Shown here piece after piece: positions 15,384-24,068 of a DNA stretch of 40,969 nt (positions are counted from its first letter, which is position 1; every line of letters begins with the position of its first letter). The stretch covers positions 1 through 40,969 of the forward strand of contig NZ_LQMT02000027.1 of the NCBI RefSeq assembly GCF_001620365.2. Direction: 5' to 3'. This stretch comes from Amycolatopsis keratiniphila subsp. keratiniphila (GTDB lineage: Bacteria; Actinomycetota; Actinomycetes; Mycobacteriales; Pseudonocardiaceae). The translations under genes were made by a program, and so were the position numbers. Under the pieces are notes generated by a model that was given only the letters and a program-made list of their open reading frames with translations, did no database searches and was not told where the DNA came from.

Positions 15384-16391
15384 ATGACCCTCGAAACGAT
15401 CTGGTTCTGCGTCATCGCCCTGTTCTGGCTCGGCTACCTCTTCCTCGAAGGTTTCGACTTCGGCGTCGGCATGCTCATGCCGGTCCTCGCGAAGGACAAC
15501 ACCGAGCGCCGCGTCATGGTCAACACGATCGGCCCGGTCTGGGACGGCAACGAGGTCTGGCTGATCGTCGCCGGCGGCGCGATGTTCGCCGCGTTCCCCG
15601 GCTGGTACGCGTCGCTGTTCTCGGCCGCGTACCTGCCGCTCCTGGTGGTCCTGCTCGCCCTCATCGGCCGCGGCGTCGCGTTCGAGTACCGCGGCAAGGT
15701 CGACTCCGACCGTTGGCGCCGCAACTGGGACCGCGTCATCGGCATCGGCTCGTGGATCCCGCCGTTCGGTGTGGGACTGCTCCTCGCCACCACCGTCCTC
15801 GGTCTCCCGCTCGACGCGGACGGCAATCGCGTCGGCGGCCCGTTCGCCGCCCTCAGCCTCGAAACGCTGCTCGGCGCGATCGCGGTCGTCGGGTTCTCGC
15901 TGGTCCACGGCGCCGCGTTCCTCGCGCTCAAAACCGAAGGCGACCTCCGCCACCGGGCGCGGAACCTGGCAGGCCGCCTGCTCCCGGTCGCGCTCCTGCC
16001 ACTGCTCGCGTTCCTCATCGTCGTGCAGTTGCGCTCGGGCGACCTGTGGACGCTGTTCCTCATCGGCGTCGCGGTCGTCGCCGCGGTGCTCGCGTGGTTC
16101 AAGATCCGCATGGGCCGCGAAGGCCAGGCGTTCGCCGCGCTCGGCGGGGTGATCGCGACCTCCGCCGTCGCGATCTTCGTCGCGCTGTACCCGAACGTCT
16201 TGCCGTCCACTTTGGACGCCGCGAACACGTTGACGATCGCGGGTGAGGCGTCGAGCCCGTACACGCTGACCGTGATGACCTGGGTCGCGCTGTTCGGCGC
16301 CCCGGCCGTCCTGATCTACCAAGGCTGGACGTACTGGGTGTTCCGCAAGCGCATCGGCACCCGGCACATCCCACCGGTGCACGCACCATGA
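15384..16391 (+). CDS. cydB: Cytochrome bd oxidase subunit II
   Basis: 335-residue partner of CydA with eight to nine hydrophobic helices. The N terminus ETIWFCVIALFWLGYLFLEG and the DFGVGML and PVWDGNEVWLI motifs are diagnostic. The conserved Asp in WDGNE contributes to the proton and haem environment in the family. ATG 15384 is supported by AGGAG six bases upstream; the open frame extending further upstream runs through the palindromic repeat and is not credible. The stop overlaps the cydDC ATG (ATGA), so translation is coupled. Confidence 0.97.
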   Translation: MTLETIWFCVIALFWLGYLFLEGFDFGVGMLMPVLAKDNTERRVMVNTIGPVWDGNEVWLIVAGGAMFAAFPGWYASLFSAAYLPLLVVLLALIGRGVAFEYRGKVDSDRWRRNWDRVIGIGSWIPPFGVGLLLATTVLGLPLDADGNRVGGPFAALSLETLLGAIAVVGFSLVHGAAFLALKTEGDLRHRARNLAGRLLPVALLPLLAFLIVVQLRSGDLWTLFLIGVAVVAAVLAWFKIRMGREGQAFAALGGVIATSAVAIFVALYPNVLPSTLDAANTLTIAGEASSPYTLTVMTWVALFGAPAVLIYQGWTYWVFRKRIGTRHIPPVHAP

Positions 16392-19300
16392 CCGAACTTC
16401 CCGGCCGCGACACCCTTTCCGCCACGGAGTCCACAATGGACCCAGCGCGACCGGGGAAGGGTCCGCTCGGCGCGCTGGCTCCGCTTTCGAGTGCGGCGCG
16501 CCGGGCGTTGATCCTCAGTGGAATCCTCTCTTTCATCAATGCTCTGTTGCTGGTGGGACAGGCGTTCCTGCTGGCCGACGTCCTCTCCGCGGTCGTCCGC
16601 GGAACACCGGGGGACCGCGCCGCCCAGCTGGCCGTGCTGCTCGCGCTCGTCGCAGGGCGCGCGCTGACCGGCTGGGCGGTGCGGATCGTTTCCGTTCGCG
16701 CGGCCGCCCGCGCGAAGGAGGAGTTGCGCGCCAAAGCCCTCGATCACGCCTTGAAACTCGGCCCGGAATGGATCGCGCGCCGCGGCCACGGCGAGCTGAC
16801 GTCGTTGACCACCAAGGGACTCGACGCGCTCGACGCCTATTTCACCCAGTACCTCCCGGCTCTGGTGACCGCCGCGATCGTGCCGCTCGCCGCCGGCGTC
16901 GCGATCCTGTTCGCCGACTGGCCGTCGGCCCTGCTCGTCGCGATCACCGTGCCGCTGGTGCCGCTGTTCGCCATCCTGATCGGCAAGCACACCGCCGAAC
17001 GGGTCGCCGAAGCCGCCGACGCCGAACAACGGCTGTCGGGGCATCTGCTGGAACTCGTCCGCGCGCTGCCGATCCTCAGCGCGTTCCGTCGCGCCGGGGC
17101 GCAGGCCGAGACGGTCCGGAAGATCTCCGAACGCCATCGCCGCACCACACTCAAGACGCTGAAGGTCGCCTTCGCGTCGGCGTTCGCACTCGAACTGATC
17201 GCGACGCTTTCGGTCGCGCTGGTCGCGGTCGTCATCGGCGTCCGGCTCGTCTCCGGCGACCTGTCGCTGGCCATCGGGCTCGGTGTGCTGATCCTCGTAC
17301 CGGAGTGCTACCAGCCGCTGCGTGCGGTCGGCGCCGCGTTCCACGCCAGCGAAGACGGTGTCGAGGCCGTGCGCCGGGTCGCGGACGTGCTCGCGGAACC
17401 CTTGCCGTCCAACGGCTCCGCGACTCCGGCCAAGGGCGAGGTCCACGTCGGGGGACTGCGTGTCGCCAGGCGGGGCGGATTCGCGCCCGACGGTGAGACG
17501 TTCAGCGTCCGGCCCGGCGAGATCACCTGGCTGCGCGCGCCCAGTGGCGGCGGCAAGTCGACGACGCTCGCCACGCTGCTCGGCTTCGTGCAGGCCCACG
17601 ACGGGACGATCACCGTCGGCGGCACGGACCTCGCCGACGCAGACCTGGAGCGCTGGCGCGCGAACGTCGCCTGGGTGCCGCAGTCGCCGGTGTTCGGCGG
17701 GGGCACGGTCCTCGACGAGGTCGGCGCGGAAGACATCCTCGGCGAACTCGGGCTGACCGGACTCGCCGACCGGCCGGTTTCGAAGCTGTCGCAGGGACAA
17801 CGCCAGCGTGTCGCGGTGGCGCGGGCGCTGGTGCGGATCCGGTCGGGCGCGTGGCTGCTGCTGCTCGACGAACCCACCGCGCACCTCGACGAGGTCAACG
17901 CCGCGCGCGTCATGGCCGCCGTCCGCGCGGCCGTGGACAACGGTGCCGCCGCGATCATCGCCGCCCACGAACGCGGCTCCGGTGTCGACATATCGACCGC
18001 GAATGGGGTCGAAGCCGGCGCCACCGCGGAAACCCGGGAAGTCCGGCCACTGCCTTGGCGCGAACTGCTGCATCCCAGGTTCTTCGGTGGCGCGTTGCTC
18101 GGCGCCGCCGCGTTGCTCGCCGGGGTCGCACTGACCGCGCTTTCGGGCTGGTTGATCGCCAAGGCGTCGCAACAGCCGCCGATCCTGACTCTGACGGTGA
18201 TGATCGTCGGCGTGCGAACGTTCGGCCTTGGCCGCGCGGGGCTGCGTTACCTCGAACGGCTGGTCACGCACGACGCCGCGTTCCGGATCGCCGGATCCCT
18301 GCGTGTCCGGCTGTGGGAGTCGCTGGTGCGGCTCGGCCCGGCACGGGCACTTCGAGCGGGTGAAGAGCAGCGTCGGCTGGTCGGCGACACCGACACCGTG
18401 CGTGACCTGCTTCCGCGCGTGATCACTCCGCTGATCGTGGTCGCGCTGGTGGCCGTCGGCGCGGTCGCGGTCCAGGCCGCGGTGCTGCCCGAAGCCGGGC
18501 TCGCGCTGGCGGCGGCCGTGCTGGTGAGCGCGTTCGCGCCGCTGCTCGCGCTCCGGGCCGAACGCCGCGCGACCAGTGCGCTGGCCGCCGGACGGCGTTC
18601 GGTGTCGGCGCAGGTGCTGAGCCTGTTCGAGGCCGCCGCCGAACTGATCGCGTACGGGGCCGACAAAGAGCGTCGTCGACGAATCGCCACGACCGACGCC
18701 GCGCTGACCGCCGAGGCCCGTCGGCAGGCCTTCGGCGCGGGCGCGGCCGACGCCCTGATCATCCTGGCGACGGGGGCCGCCACCGTCGTGAGCACCGGGT
18801 TCGCCGTGAGCGCCGTCGCCGCCGGCGCGCTGAACCCGGTGCTCGCGCCTGTGGTCGCCTTGGTGCCGCTCGCGCTGGCGGAGGTCCTCTCCCTTCTTCC
18901 GCCCGCCGCGCAGCACTGGGACACCCTGCGCCAGGCCCGTCTGCGCCTCGCCGAGTGTCAGGAAAGGGTCGTTCAGGACGAAAAACGTCAGGAACGACCC
19001 TTTCCTGACACCGGCGGGGTGCGGATCCGCAACGCCGACCTCGGCTGGCCCGGCGCCGAGCACCCGGTCCTCACCGGCGTCGACCTCGACATCGCGCCCG
19101 GCACGCACGTCGCCGTCGTCGGCCCGAGCGGCGCCGGGAAGTCGACGCTCGTCGCGGCCCTGCTCGGCTTCCTCCAGCCGAGCAAGGGCGACGTCGCCGC
19201 ACCCGCGAACGTCGCCTGGGCGCCGCAGGAACCGATGCTCGTCTCGACCACGGTCGCCGAGAACCTGCGCCTCGCCAAACCGACGGCGTCCGAGGCCGAC

Positions 19301-19639
19301 CTGCGAAAAGCCTTGTACGAAGCCGTTCTCGAAGACGTCGAGCTCACCACGATGCTGGACAGCGCCGGGGCGGGTCTTTCGGGCGGGCAGGCACAGCGGG
19401 TCGCGCTGGCGCGGGCCGTGCTGGGCGCCGAGCAGGCCGATCTCGTCCTGCTCGACGAGCCCACCGCCCACCTCGACGAGCCGACCGCGCGCACCGTCCG
19501 CGAACGGCTCGGCGAGGCACTCGCCGGGAAGACCGTCGTCCACGTCACGCACCACGCCGTCGAAGCCGAGGAAGCGGACGTGATCCTGGAGGTCCGAGAG
19601 GGCCGCGTCACAGCGCGCGCCTTGGCCGGAGCCGACTAA
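16388..19639 (+). CDS. cydDC: Fused CydD-CydC thiol exporter for cytochrome bd assembly
   Basis: 1083-residue fusion of two ABC half-exporters that together export cysteine and glutathione-type thiols and are needed to assemble cytochrome bd. First half: membrane domain about 40-300, Walker A GGGKST near 390, signature LSQGQRQRV near 467, Walker B LLLLDEPTAHLDE near 492. Second half: membrane domain about 565-835, Walker A GPSGAGKST near 912, signature LSGGQAQRV near 997 and a second LLDEPTAHLDE. The first ATPase domain is compressed. A 57-bp perfect palindrome (18955-19011) is translated in frame in the linker before the second ATPase. The ATG overlaps cydB; the stop shares one base with the kinase start. 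Confidence 0.95.
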   Translation: MTELPGRDTLSATESTMDPARPGKGPLGALAPLSSAARRALILSGILSFINALLLVGQAFLLADVLSAVVRGTPGDRAAQLAVLLALVAGRALTGWAVRIVSVRAAARAKEELRAKALDHALKLGPEWIARRGHGELTSLTTKGLDALDAYFTQYLPALVTAAIVPLAAGVAILFADWPSALLVAITVPLVPLFAILIGKHTAERVAEAADAEQRLSGHLLELVRALPILSAFRRAGAQAETVRKISERHRRTTLKTLKVAFASAFALELIATLSVALVAVVIGVRLVSGDLSLAIGLGVLILVPECYQPLRAVGAAFHASEDGVEAVRRVADVLAEPLPSNGSATPAKGEVHVGGLRVARRGGFAPDGETFSVRPGEITWLRAPSGGGKSTTLATLLGFVQAHDGTITVGGTDLADADLERWRANVAWVPQSPVFGGGTVLDEVGAEDILGELGLTGLADRPVSKLSQGQRQRVAVARALVRIRSGAWLLLLDEPTAHLDEVNAARVMAAVRAAVDNGAAAIIAAHERGSGVDISTANGVEAGATAETREVRPLPWRELLHPRFFGGALLGAAALLAGVALTALSGWLIAKASQQPPILTLTVMIVGVRTFGLGRAGLRYLERLVTHDAAFRIAGSLRVRLWESLVRLGPARALRAGEEQRRLVGDTDTVRDLLPRVITPLIVVALVAVGAVAVQAAVLPEAGLALAAAVLVSAFAPLLALRAERRATSALAAGRRSVSAQVLSLFEAAAELIAYGADKERRRRIATTDAALTAEARRQAFGAGAADALIILATGAATVVSTGFAVSAVAAGALNPVLAPVVALVPLALAEVLSLLPPAAQHWDTLRQARLRLAECQERVVQDEKRQERPFPDTGGVRIRNADLGWPGAEHPVLTGVDLDIAPGTHVAVVGPSGAGKSTLVAALLGFLQPSKGDVAAPANVAWAPQEPMLVSTTVAENLRLAKPTASEADLRKALYEAVLEDVELTTMLDSAGAGLSGGQAQRVALARAVLGAEQADLVLLDEPTAHLDEPTARTVRERLGEALAGKTVVHVTHHAVEAEEADVILEVREGRVTARALAGAD
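18955..19011. repeat. In-frame palindromic insertion in cydDC
   Basis: Left arm 18955-18974 and right arm 18992-19011 are perfect 20-bp reverse complements. The 17-nt loop contains a smaller hairpin, GACG (18977-18980) with CGTC (18986-18989). TCAGGA or CAGGA occurs three times. The total is 57 bp, exactly 19 codons, and it encodes a charged stretch (residues about 857-875) in the interdomain linker. The bulk sequence differs from the TTGCGAAAG repeat, so it is a second repeat type. Confidence 0.85.
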
Positions 19640-20790
19640 TGTCGATAGCGCTCATGGATCCCACGCTTGCCGCGCGCGCACTGTCCGCCGCCACCGAGAT
19701 CACCGGCACCGCCCTGTCCGGTGACGACCCGGGTGACGTGCTGGAGACCGTGGTCGCCCGCGCCGTCGAACTGGCCGAGGCCGACCTCGGTCTCGTCATG
19801 GTGCGCGCGGACGACGGCCAGGTGGTCGCCGAGGCCGCGCACGGGGCCACCACCCAAGGCCTGCGCGGGCTGGCCTTTTCCGCCGATTCCGCGGCAGGCC
19901 AGGTCGCCCGCGGCGGTGGGCCGGTGGTCAGCGAGGACTTCACCGTCGATCCGCGCACGGCGCCGTTCGTGCCGCCGGAACTGCAGGGCTTCGGGCCGTT
20001 CGCCGCTTCGGCGTTCGGCGCGGGCGGGCGCGTCCTCGGCGCGCTCACCGTGTACCGCCGCCACGGCGGGGAACCGTTCTCCGCCAGCACGGTCGAGGTG
20101 CTCACCGCGTTCGCCGCGCAGGCGGGCGTGGTGCTCGCGCTGGCGGAGGGCGCCAACGCCCGGCACCGCGTGACCCTCTACCAAGAGCGTGAACGCATCG
20201 CGCGCGAACTGCACGACGTCATCGTGCAGCGCCTCTACGGCGCCGGGATGCAGCTCGACCGCGTCCGCAAGAACATGCGGAAACGCTTCGCGCAGGCCGA
20301 CGGCGCGCGGCTGTCCGAGGCGATCGACCAGCTCGACCAGACCATCGAAGAGATCCGTGGCACCGTGCGCGCCCTGCGCAGCCCGGAACCGGCGAACCAG
20401 GCCGTCACCGCCACAGACCTCGCCGAGTCCGCGCGGGGCGAGGTGCGCATCGCGGGCGAGCTCCTCGGCTACCCGCCGACCCTCGAACTGTCGGGCGAGC
20501 TCGCCGACATCCCCGCCGAGCAGGCGGACCACATCCGCGCCGCCCTGCGCGAAGCACTGTCCAATGTGGTCAGACACTCCGGAGCGAGCGAAACCCGCGT
20601 GACGCTCAGCCGCGACGCGGAAGGCGTCAAACTCCGTGTGCGGGACAACGGATCCGGGGTCCCGCAGGGGGTCGCCAAACGCGGTCTCCGTCATCTCGCG
20701 GAACGCGCGACGACGTCGGGCGGGCGTTTTTCGATCAATTCTTCCCCGAGTCTGGGGACTTTGGTCGCTTTCGACGTTCCGCTCGACTGA
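19639..20790 (+). CDS. GAF-domain sensor histidine kinase, DevS-like C terminus
   Basis: 383 residues, soluble. One GAF domain (about 20-170) is followed by a HisKA_3 dimerisation domain with phospho-acceptor His192 in ERIARELHDVIVQRLY. A HATPase domain follows, with N-box REALSNVVRHSGAS, G1 VRDNGSGVP and GLRHLAERA. The catalytic core resembles mycobacterial DevS/DosT, which carry two GAF domains and sense O2, NO and CO through haem; whether this single GAF binds haem cannot be judged here. It starts at the last base of the cydDC stop (TAATG), so it belongs to the cyd operon. No response regulator follows; the DevR-like protein at 29231 is the best candidate partner. Confidence 0.9.
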   Translation: MSIALMDPTLAARALSAATEITGTALSGDDPGDVLETVVARAVELAEADLGLVMVRADDGQVVAEAAHGATTQGLRGLAFSADSAAGQVARGGGPVVSEDFTVDPRTAPFVPPELQGFGPFAASAFGAGGRVLGALTVYRRHGGEPFSASTVEVLTAFAAQAGVVLALAEGANARHRVTLYQERERIARELHDVIVQRLYGAGMQLDRVRKNMRKRFAQADGARLSEAIDQLDQTIEEIRGTVRALRSPEPANQAVTATDLAESARGEVRIAGELLGYPPTLELSGELADIPAEQADHIRAALREALSNVVRHSGASETRVTLSRDAEGVKLRVRDNGSGVPQGVAKRGLRHLAERATTSGGRFSINSSPSLGTLVAFDVPLD

Positions 20791-20810
20791 ACCGTGTAAC
20801 GGCTGGGGCC

Positions 20811-20843
20811 GGGGCGCGACTCTATGTGCATCGAACGCGCCCC
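20811..20843 (+). terminator. Possible terminator after the cyd operon
   Basis: GGGGCGCG (20811-20818) pairs with CGCGCCCC (20836-20843) over a 17-nt loop, 20 bases past the kinase stop and 30 bases before the Excalibur gene. No T-tract, large loop; moderate support only. Confidence 0.4.
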
Positions 20844-20873
20844 GAGCGCGGATTCCCAGCGAAAGGACTCCCT

Positions 20874-21467
20874 ATGTCCTCGGTTCGTCGCGCCCTCGGC
20901 ACGGCCGTCATCCTTGCCGGATTCTCCTTGTTCGGCCCCGCTTCCGTCGCGTTCGCGCTGGCCGAAGCGCCCGCGATCGCCGATCTGAACTGTCGTGACT
21001 TCCAGTATCAGGAAGACGCGCAGGCCGAACTCGAAAAAGATCGGTCCGATCCGCACAACCTGGACGATGACAATGACGGAATCGCCTGTGAAACGCGGCC
21101 CAAGCGTGGCACGGCAACGAGTAAAACGATCACGCCCGTCCCCGTGCCGACGTTCAAGGACAAGGATTGCGCCGATTTCCCCTCGCAGGCCGCCGCACAG
21201 GCCGAGCTCAAGAAGAACCCGCGAGACCCGCACAAGCTCGACGGTGATCACGACGGATACGCCTGCGAATCCCGGTTCGGGGAACCCGCGAAATCCGGTC
21301 AGGTGAAGGTGAAACCCGTCGGCGGCGTCGCGACCGGCGGCGGGGACGCCGTCGAAGGCAACGGTGGGTTCCTGGAGGTCACCGCGGTCGCGTTGACCGG
21401 CGCCGCGTTGCTGACCGTTTCGGCCGCGGGCGCGTCCCTGGTCCTTCGGCGGCGTGCGGAGCGATGA
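20874..21467 (+). CDS. Secreted protein with two Excalibur calcium-binding domains
   Basis: 197 residues. A signal peptide (about 1-29, ending AFALA) precedes two Excalibur domains: residues 38-73 with DDDNDGIACE and 97-132 with DGDHDGYACE, each holding a DxDxDG-type calcium loop and paired cysteines. The C terminus has KPVGGVATGGG (147-157), a Gly-rich spacer, a hydrophobic helix (about 166-190) and a basic tail RRRAER. That is the layout of a sortase sorting signal, though without LPxTG. ATG 20874 is preceded by AAAGGA. The stop overlaps the start of a class F sortase gene (ATGA), which suggests the sortase anchors this protein. Confidence 0.88.
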   Translation: MSSVRRALGTAVILAGFSLFGPASVAFALAEAPAIADLNCRDFQYQEDAQAELEKDRSDPHNLDDDNDGIACETRPKRGTATSKTITPVPVPTFKDKDCADFPSQAAAQAELKKNPRDPHKLDGDHDGYACESRFGEPAKSGQVKVKPVGGVATGGGDAVEGNGGFLEVTAVALTGAALLTVSAAGASLVLRRRAER

Positions 21468-22084
21468 TCCGGCCTTCCTGGCGCCGGTGGCCGGTTCCGC
21501 TGGTCGTCGGCACGCTCATCGGGGTGGTGCTCGCGGCCGCGCTGACCGCGTGCGCCGTCCCTCCGCCGGGCAAGGTCGCGTCACCGGCGCCGCCTTCCCC
21601 GGTGTCTTCCGTCGCGGAGGCGCCTCCGCTGGCGCCCGCGAAACCGGCCAGGCTCGAGATCCCGGCGATCGGGGTCCGCACCGGCGCGATCGTCGACCTC
21701 GGCCTGGCCGGTGACGGCACCCTGGAGGTGCCGCACGACGCGGTCACCACCGGCTGGTTCACCGGCGGCCCGGCGCCGGGCGAGGTCGGGCCCGCCGTCC
21801 TCGCCGGGCACGTCGACTACAAGAAGGTCCCCGGCGTCTTCGTCCGGCTCAAGGAGCTGAAGGCGGGCGACGAGGCTCTCGTCCACCGCGAGGACGGGAT
21901 CACCGCGGTGTTCACCGTGTACGCCGTCGAGCGGCATCCGAAGGTGTCCTTCCCCACTGAGAAGGTCTACGGCGACACGACCGGGCCCGAACTGCGCCTG
22001 ATCACCTGCGGCGGGGATTTCGACTCCTCGACCGGCAACTACCTCGACAACGTCGTCGCCTTCGCGAAACTGACGCGCGTTTAG
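21464..22084 (+). CDS. Class F sortase
   Basis: 206-residue membrane-anchored cysteine transpeptidase. A basic N terminus and hydrophobic helix (about 10-30, ending in AAALTAC, which could also be read as a lipobox-like end) precede a proline-rich linker and the sortase barrel. Catalytic His116 lies in LAGHVDY and Cys182 in LRLITCGGDFD; the final strand is GNYLDNVVAFA. I do not see the Arg often found at Y-R-D-N in this strand (here Leu194), so the third catalytic residue needs a structural model. It overlaps the Excalibur gene by four bases. Class F sortases are mainly actinobacterial and their substrates are poorly known. Confidence 0.9.
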   Translation: MIRPSWRRWPVPLVVGTLIGVVLAAALTACAVPPPGKVASPAPPSPVSSVAEAPPLAPAKPARLEIPAIGVRTGAIVDLGLAGDGTLEVPHDAVTTGWFTGGPAPGEVGPAVLAGHVDYKKVPGVFVRLKELKAGDEALVHREDGITAVFTVYAVERHPKVSFPTEKVYGDTTGPELRLITCGGDFDSSTGNYLDNVVAFAKLTRV

Positions 22085-22087
22085 ATT
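22082..22087 (+). promoter_or_regulatory. Leaderless -10 of the 22094 gene
   Basis: TAGATT, overlapping the sortase stop codon, followed by six bases and ATG 22094. Confidence 0.5.
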
Positions 22088-22093
22088 CTCCGG

Positions 22094-22702
22094 ATGCGCA
22101 CCGTCTACGTCGTCACGCATCCGGAGGCCACGCATCACGTCGATCGCCTGGTGGGTGGGTGGTACGACTCCGAACTCACCCCCGCGGGTGAACGCGCGGC
22201 CGCCGCCGTCGCCGAGTCGCTGCGCGCGAAGGTGCCGGACGAGGTGGAGCTCTACGCCTCGGATCTGCGCCGCACCGCGCGGACCGCGGAACTGATCGGC
22301 GAACGGCTCGGCGTGACCCCGGTCCTGGACCGGCGGCTGCGCGAGAAGTCGTACGGGGAAGCCGGAGGCAAACCGCAGGCTTGGCTGGACAGCCGGTTCG
22401 TCCCGCCTCCCGCCGTGGGCGAGCGGCTGGGACACGACGAAGGAATCCCCGGCGCCGAAACGAAAGGCGCGATGGCGGCGAGGGTCTACTCGGCCATGGA
22501 GTCGATCCTGGGAAGCCCGTGCGAGCACCAGATCGTCGTCACGCACGGTGGCGCGCTGACCTTCGTGATCGCCGCGTGGATCCGGATGCCGCTCGAAGCG
22601 GCCGGATACGTCGACTTCCGCGGGTCACCCGGCAGCGTCACCGTGCTGCGTGAGGACGACTACTTCCACAACCGGCAGGTCGTGACGCTCGCCGGGAAAT
22701 GA
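22094..22702 (+). CDS. Histidine phosphatase superfamily protein with altered RHG motif
   Basis: 202 residues with the phosphoglycerate-mutase-like fold: an N-terminal strand, an ASDLRRTARTAELIG segment with the second conserved Arg pair, and VVTHGGAL with the second catalytic His near residue 153. The usual N-terminal RHGE is THPE here (residues 8-11), so the nucleophilic His is kept but the phosphate-binding Arg and the Gly are replaced. The protein may be a phosphatase with altered phosphate binding, or inactive. ATG 22094 follows a TAGATT -10 by six bases, implying a leaderless mRNA. Substrate unknown. Confidence 0.8.
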   Translation: MRTVYVVTHPEATHHVDRLVGGWYDSELTPAGERAAAAVAESLRAKVPDEVELYASDLRRTARTAELIGERLGVTPVLDRRLREKSYGEAGGKPQAWLDSRFVPPPAVGERLGHDEGIPGAETKGAMAARVYSAMESILGSPCEHQIVVTHGGALTFVIAAWIRMPLEAAGYVDFRGSPGSVTVLREDDYFHNRQVVTLAGK

Positions 22703-22744
22703 AAGGATCTCCCCGGACCGTCGAAGACCATGTGGGGAGATGAC

Positions 22745-23995
22745 ATGCCGAGGTTCCTGCGAGCAATGGCCCTTGCCGCCGCCGTGGCGGTCGTACCGGT
22801 GACCGTGCCCGGCACGGCCACGGCATCGATCGCGCCGCCCTGCCCGCAGCTGCGGTTGGCCGACCACTGGTACGGCGACAACGCGGCGAAGATCCAGCAG
22901 GTCATCTGCGGTAAGAAGCACGGCGAGCGGCCGGTCGCCGTATTCGATTGGGACAACACGGTCATCAAGAACGACATCTCCGACCAGACCGTCTTCTGGA
23001 TGATCCGGCACGACAAGGTCCTCCAGCCGCGTGACAAGGACTGGCGCACGACCAGCCGCTACATGACCGACGCCGGCGCGAACGCGCTGAGCAAGGCGTG
23101 CGGCACCGCGACCCCGGCCGGAAAGCCGCTTCGCACCAGCAAGAACGTCGCCTGCGCCGACGAGCTCCTCTCGGTGCGGAAGAGCGCGAAGACGACCACC
23201 GGCGAAGAGGTCTTCGCGGGGAACAACCGGCGGTACATGGAGGCGGCCTACGCCTGGGTCGCGCAGATCAACGCCGGATACCGCCCGGACGAGGTTCGCG
23301 CGATCGCCCGGCAGGCCAGGGCCGCGGCGTTGCTGGCGCCGGTCGGGGCCACCCAGAAGGTCGGTTCGAGCACCCAGGTCGCGTGGATCCGGTACTACCC
23401 GGAGATCAAGGACCTGATCGCGACGCTGAACAAAGCGGGCTTCTCGACCTGGGTCGTTTCCGCCTCACCCAAGGAATTCGCTGACGTGTGGGGCTCCGCC
23501 GTCGGCATCCCGCCGAGCCGCACGCTCGGGATCTACTCGCAGACCACGAACGGCCGGATCAACGGACACCTCGAAGGTTGCGGCGGGCACGCCGACGGCG
23601 CCGACGAGATCATGACCTACATCGACGGCAAACGGTGCTACATCAACGAACGCATCCTCGGGATCCGCGGCGCGAAGGCGATGGAACCGGCGCCGGCGGA
23701 CAAACGGCAGGTGCTCGCCGGCGGCGACGCGACCACCGACGTCACGATGCTGCGCGACGCCACCGGAGTCCGCGTCACGCTCAACCGCAACAAGGACGAG
23801 CTGATGTGCCGCGCCTACGACAACGCGGACGGGAAGTGGGCGGTGAACCCGATGTTCATCGAGCCCTTCCCGGCGCTGAGCCGCACCTACCCGTGCTCGA
23901 CGTCGGCGTACGAAAACGCCGACGGCACACACGGTCCGGTGCTGCGCGACGACGGCACGGTCATCCCGGACCAGCGGGACACCGTTCATCCCTGA
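22745..23995 (+). CDS. Secreted HAD-superfamily phosphatase
   Basis: 416 residues. A Sec signal peptide (about 1-28, ending TATASI) precedes a HAD hydrolase core. Motif I is FDWDNTVI near residue 70 with the two catalytic Asp residues, motif II the Ser of VVSASP near 240, and motif IV GGDATTDVTML near 325. A large cap between motifs I and II contains paired cysteines. This resembles secreted phosphoserine-phosphatase-like proteins of actinomycetes. ATG 22745 is chosen because GGGGAG lies upstream. It is co-directional with, but 42 bases from, the histidine phosphatase gene. Phosphate scavenging is a reasonable but unproven role. Confidence 0.85.
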   Translation: MPRFLRAMALAAAVAVVPVTVPGTATASIAPPCPQLRLADHWYGDNAAKIQQVICGKKHGERPVAVFDWDNTVIKNDISDQTVFWMIRHDKVLQPRDKDWRTTSRYMTDAGANALSKACGTATPAGKPLRTSKNVACADELLSVRKSAKTTTGEEVFAGNNRRYMEAAYAWVAQINAGYRPDEVRAIARQARAAALLAPVGATQKVGSSTQVAWIRYYPEIKDLIATLNKAGFSTWVVSASPKEFADVWGSAVGIPPSRTLGIYSQTTNGRINGHLEGCGGHADGADEIMTYIDGKRCYINERILGIRGAKAMEPAPADKRQVLAGGDATTDVTMLRDATGVRVTLNRNKDELMCRAYDNADGKWAVNPMFIEPFPALSRTYPCSTSAYENADGTHGPVLRDDGTVIPDQRDTVHP

Positions 23996-24068
23996 GCGGG
24001 TTCACGATTCGCTGGAGTGAGTGAGTAATTCTGTTAAAGTCGCCATAAGGTCGTGGAAGGGGAGAGAC

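Noticed and set aside
16316..19555. Very long minus-strand open frame (over 1000 codons) opposite cydDC
   Set aside because: It is the antisense shadow of a strongly supported ABC exporter gene; its composition is Arg/Gly/Gln-rich with no domain, as expected for high-GC antisense frames.
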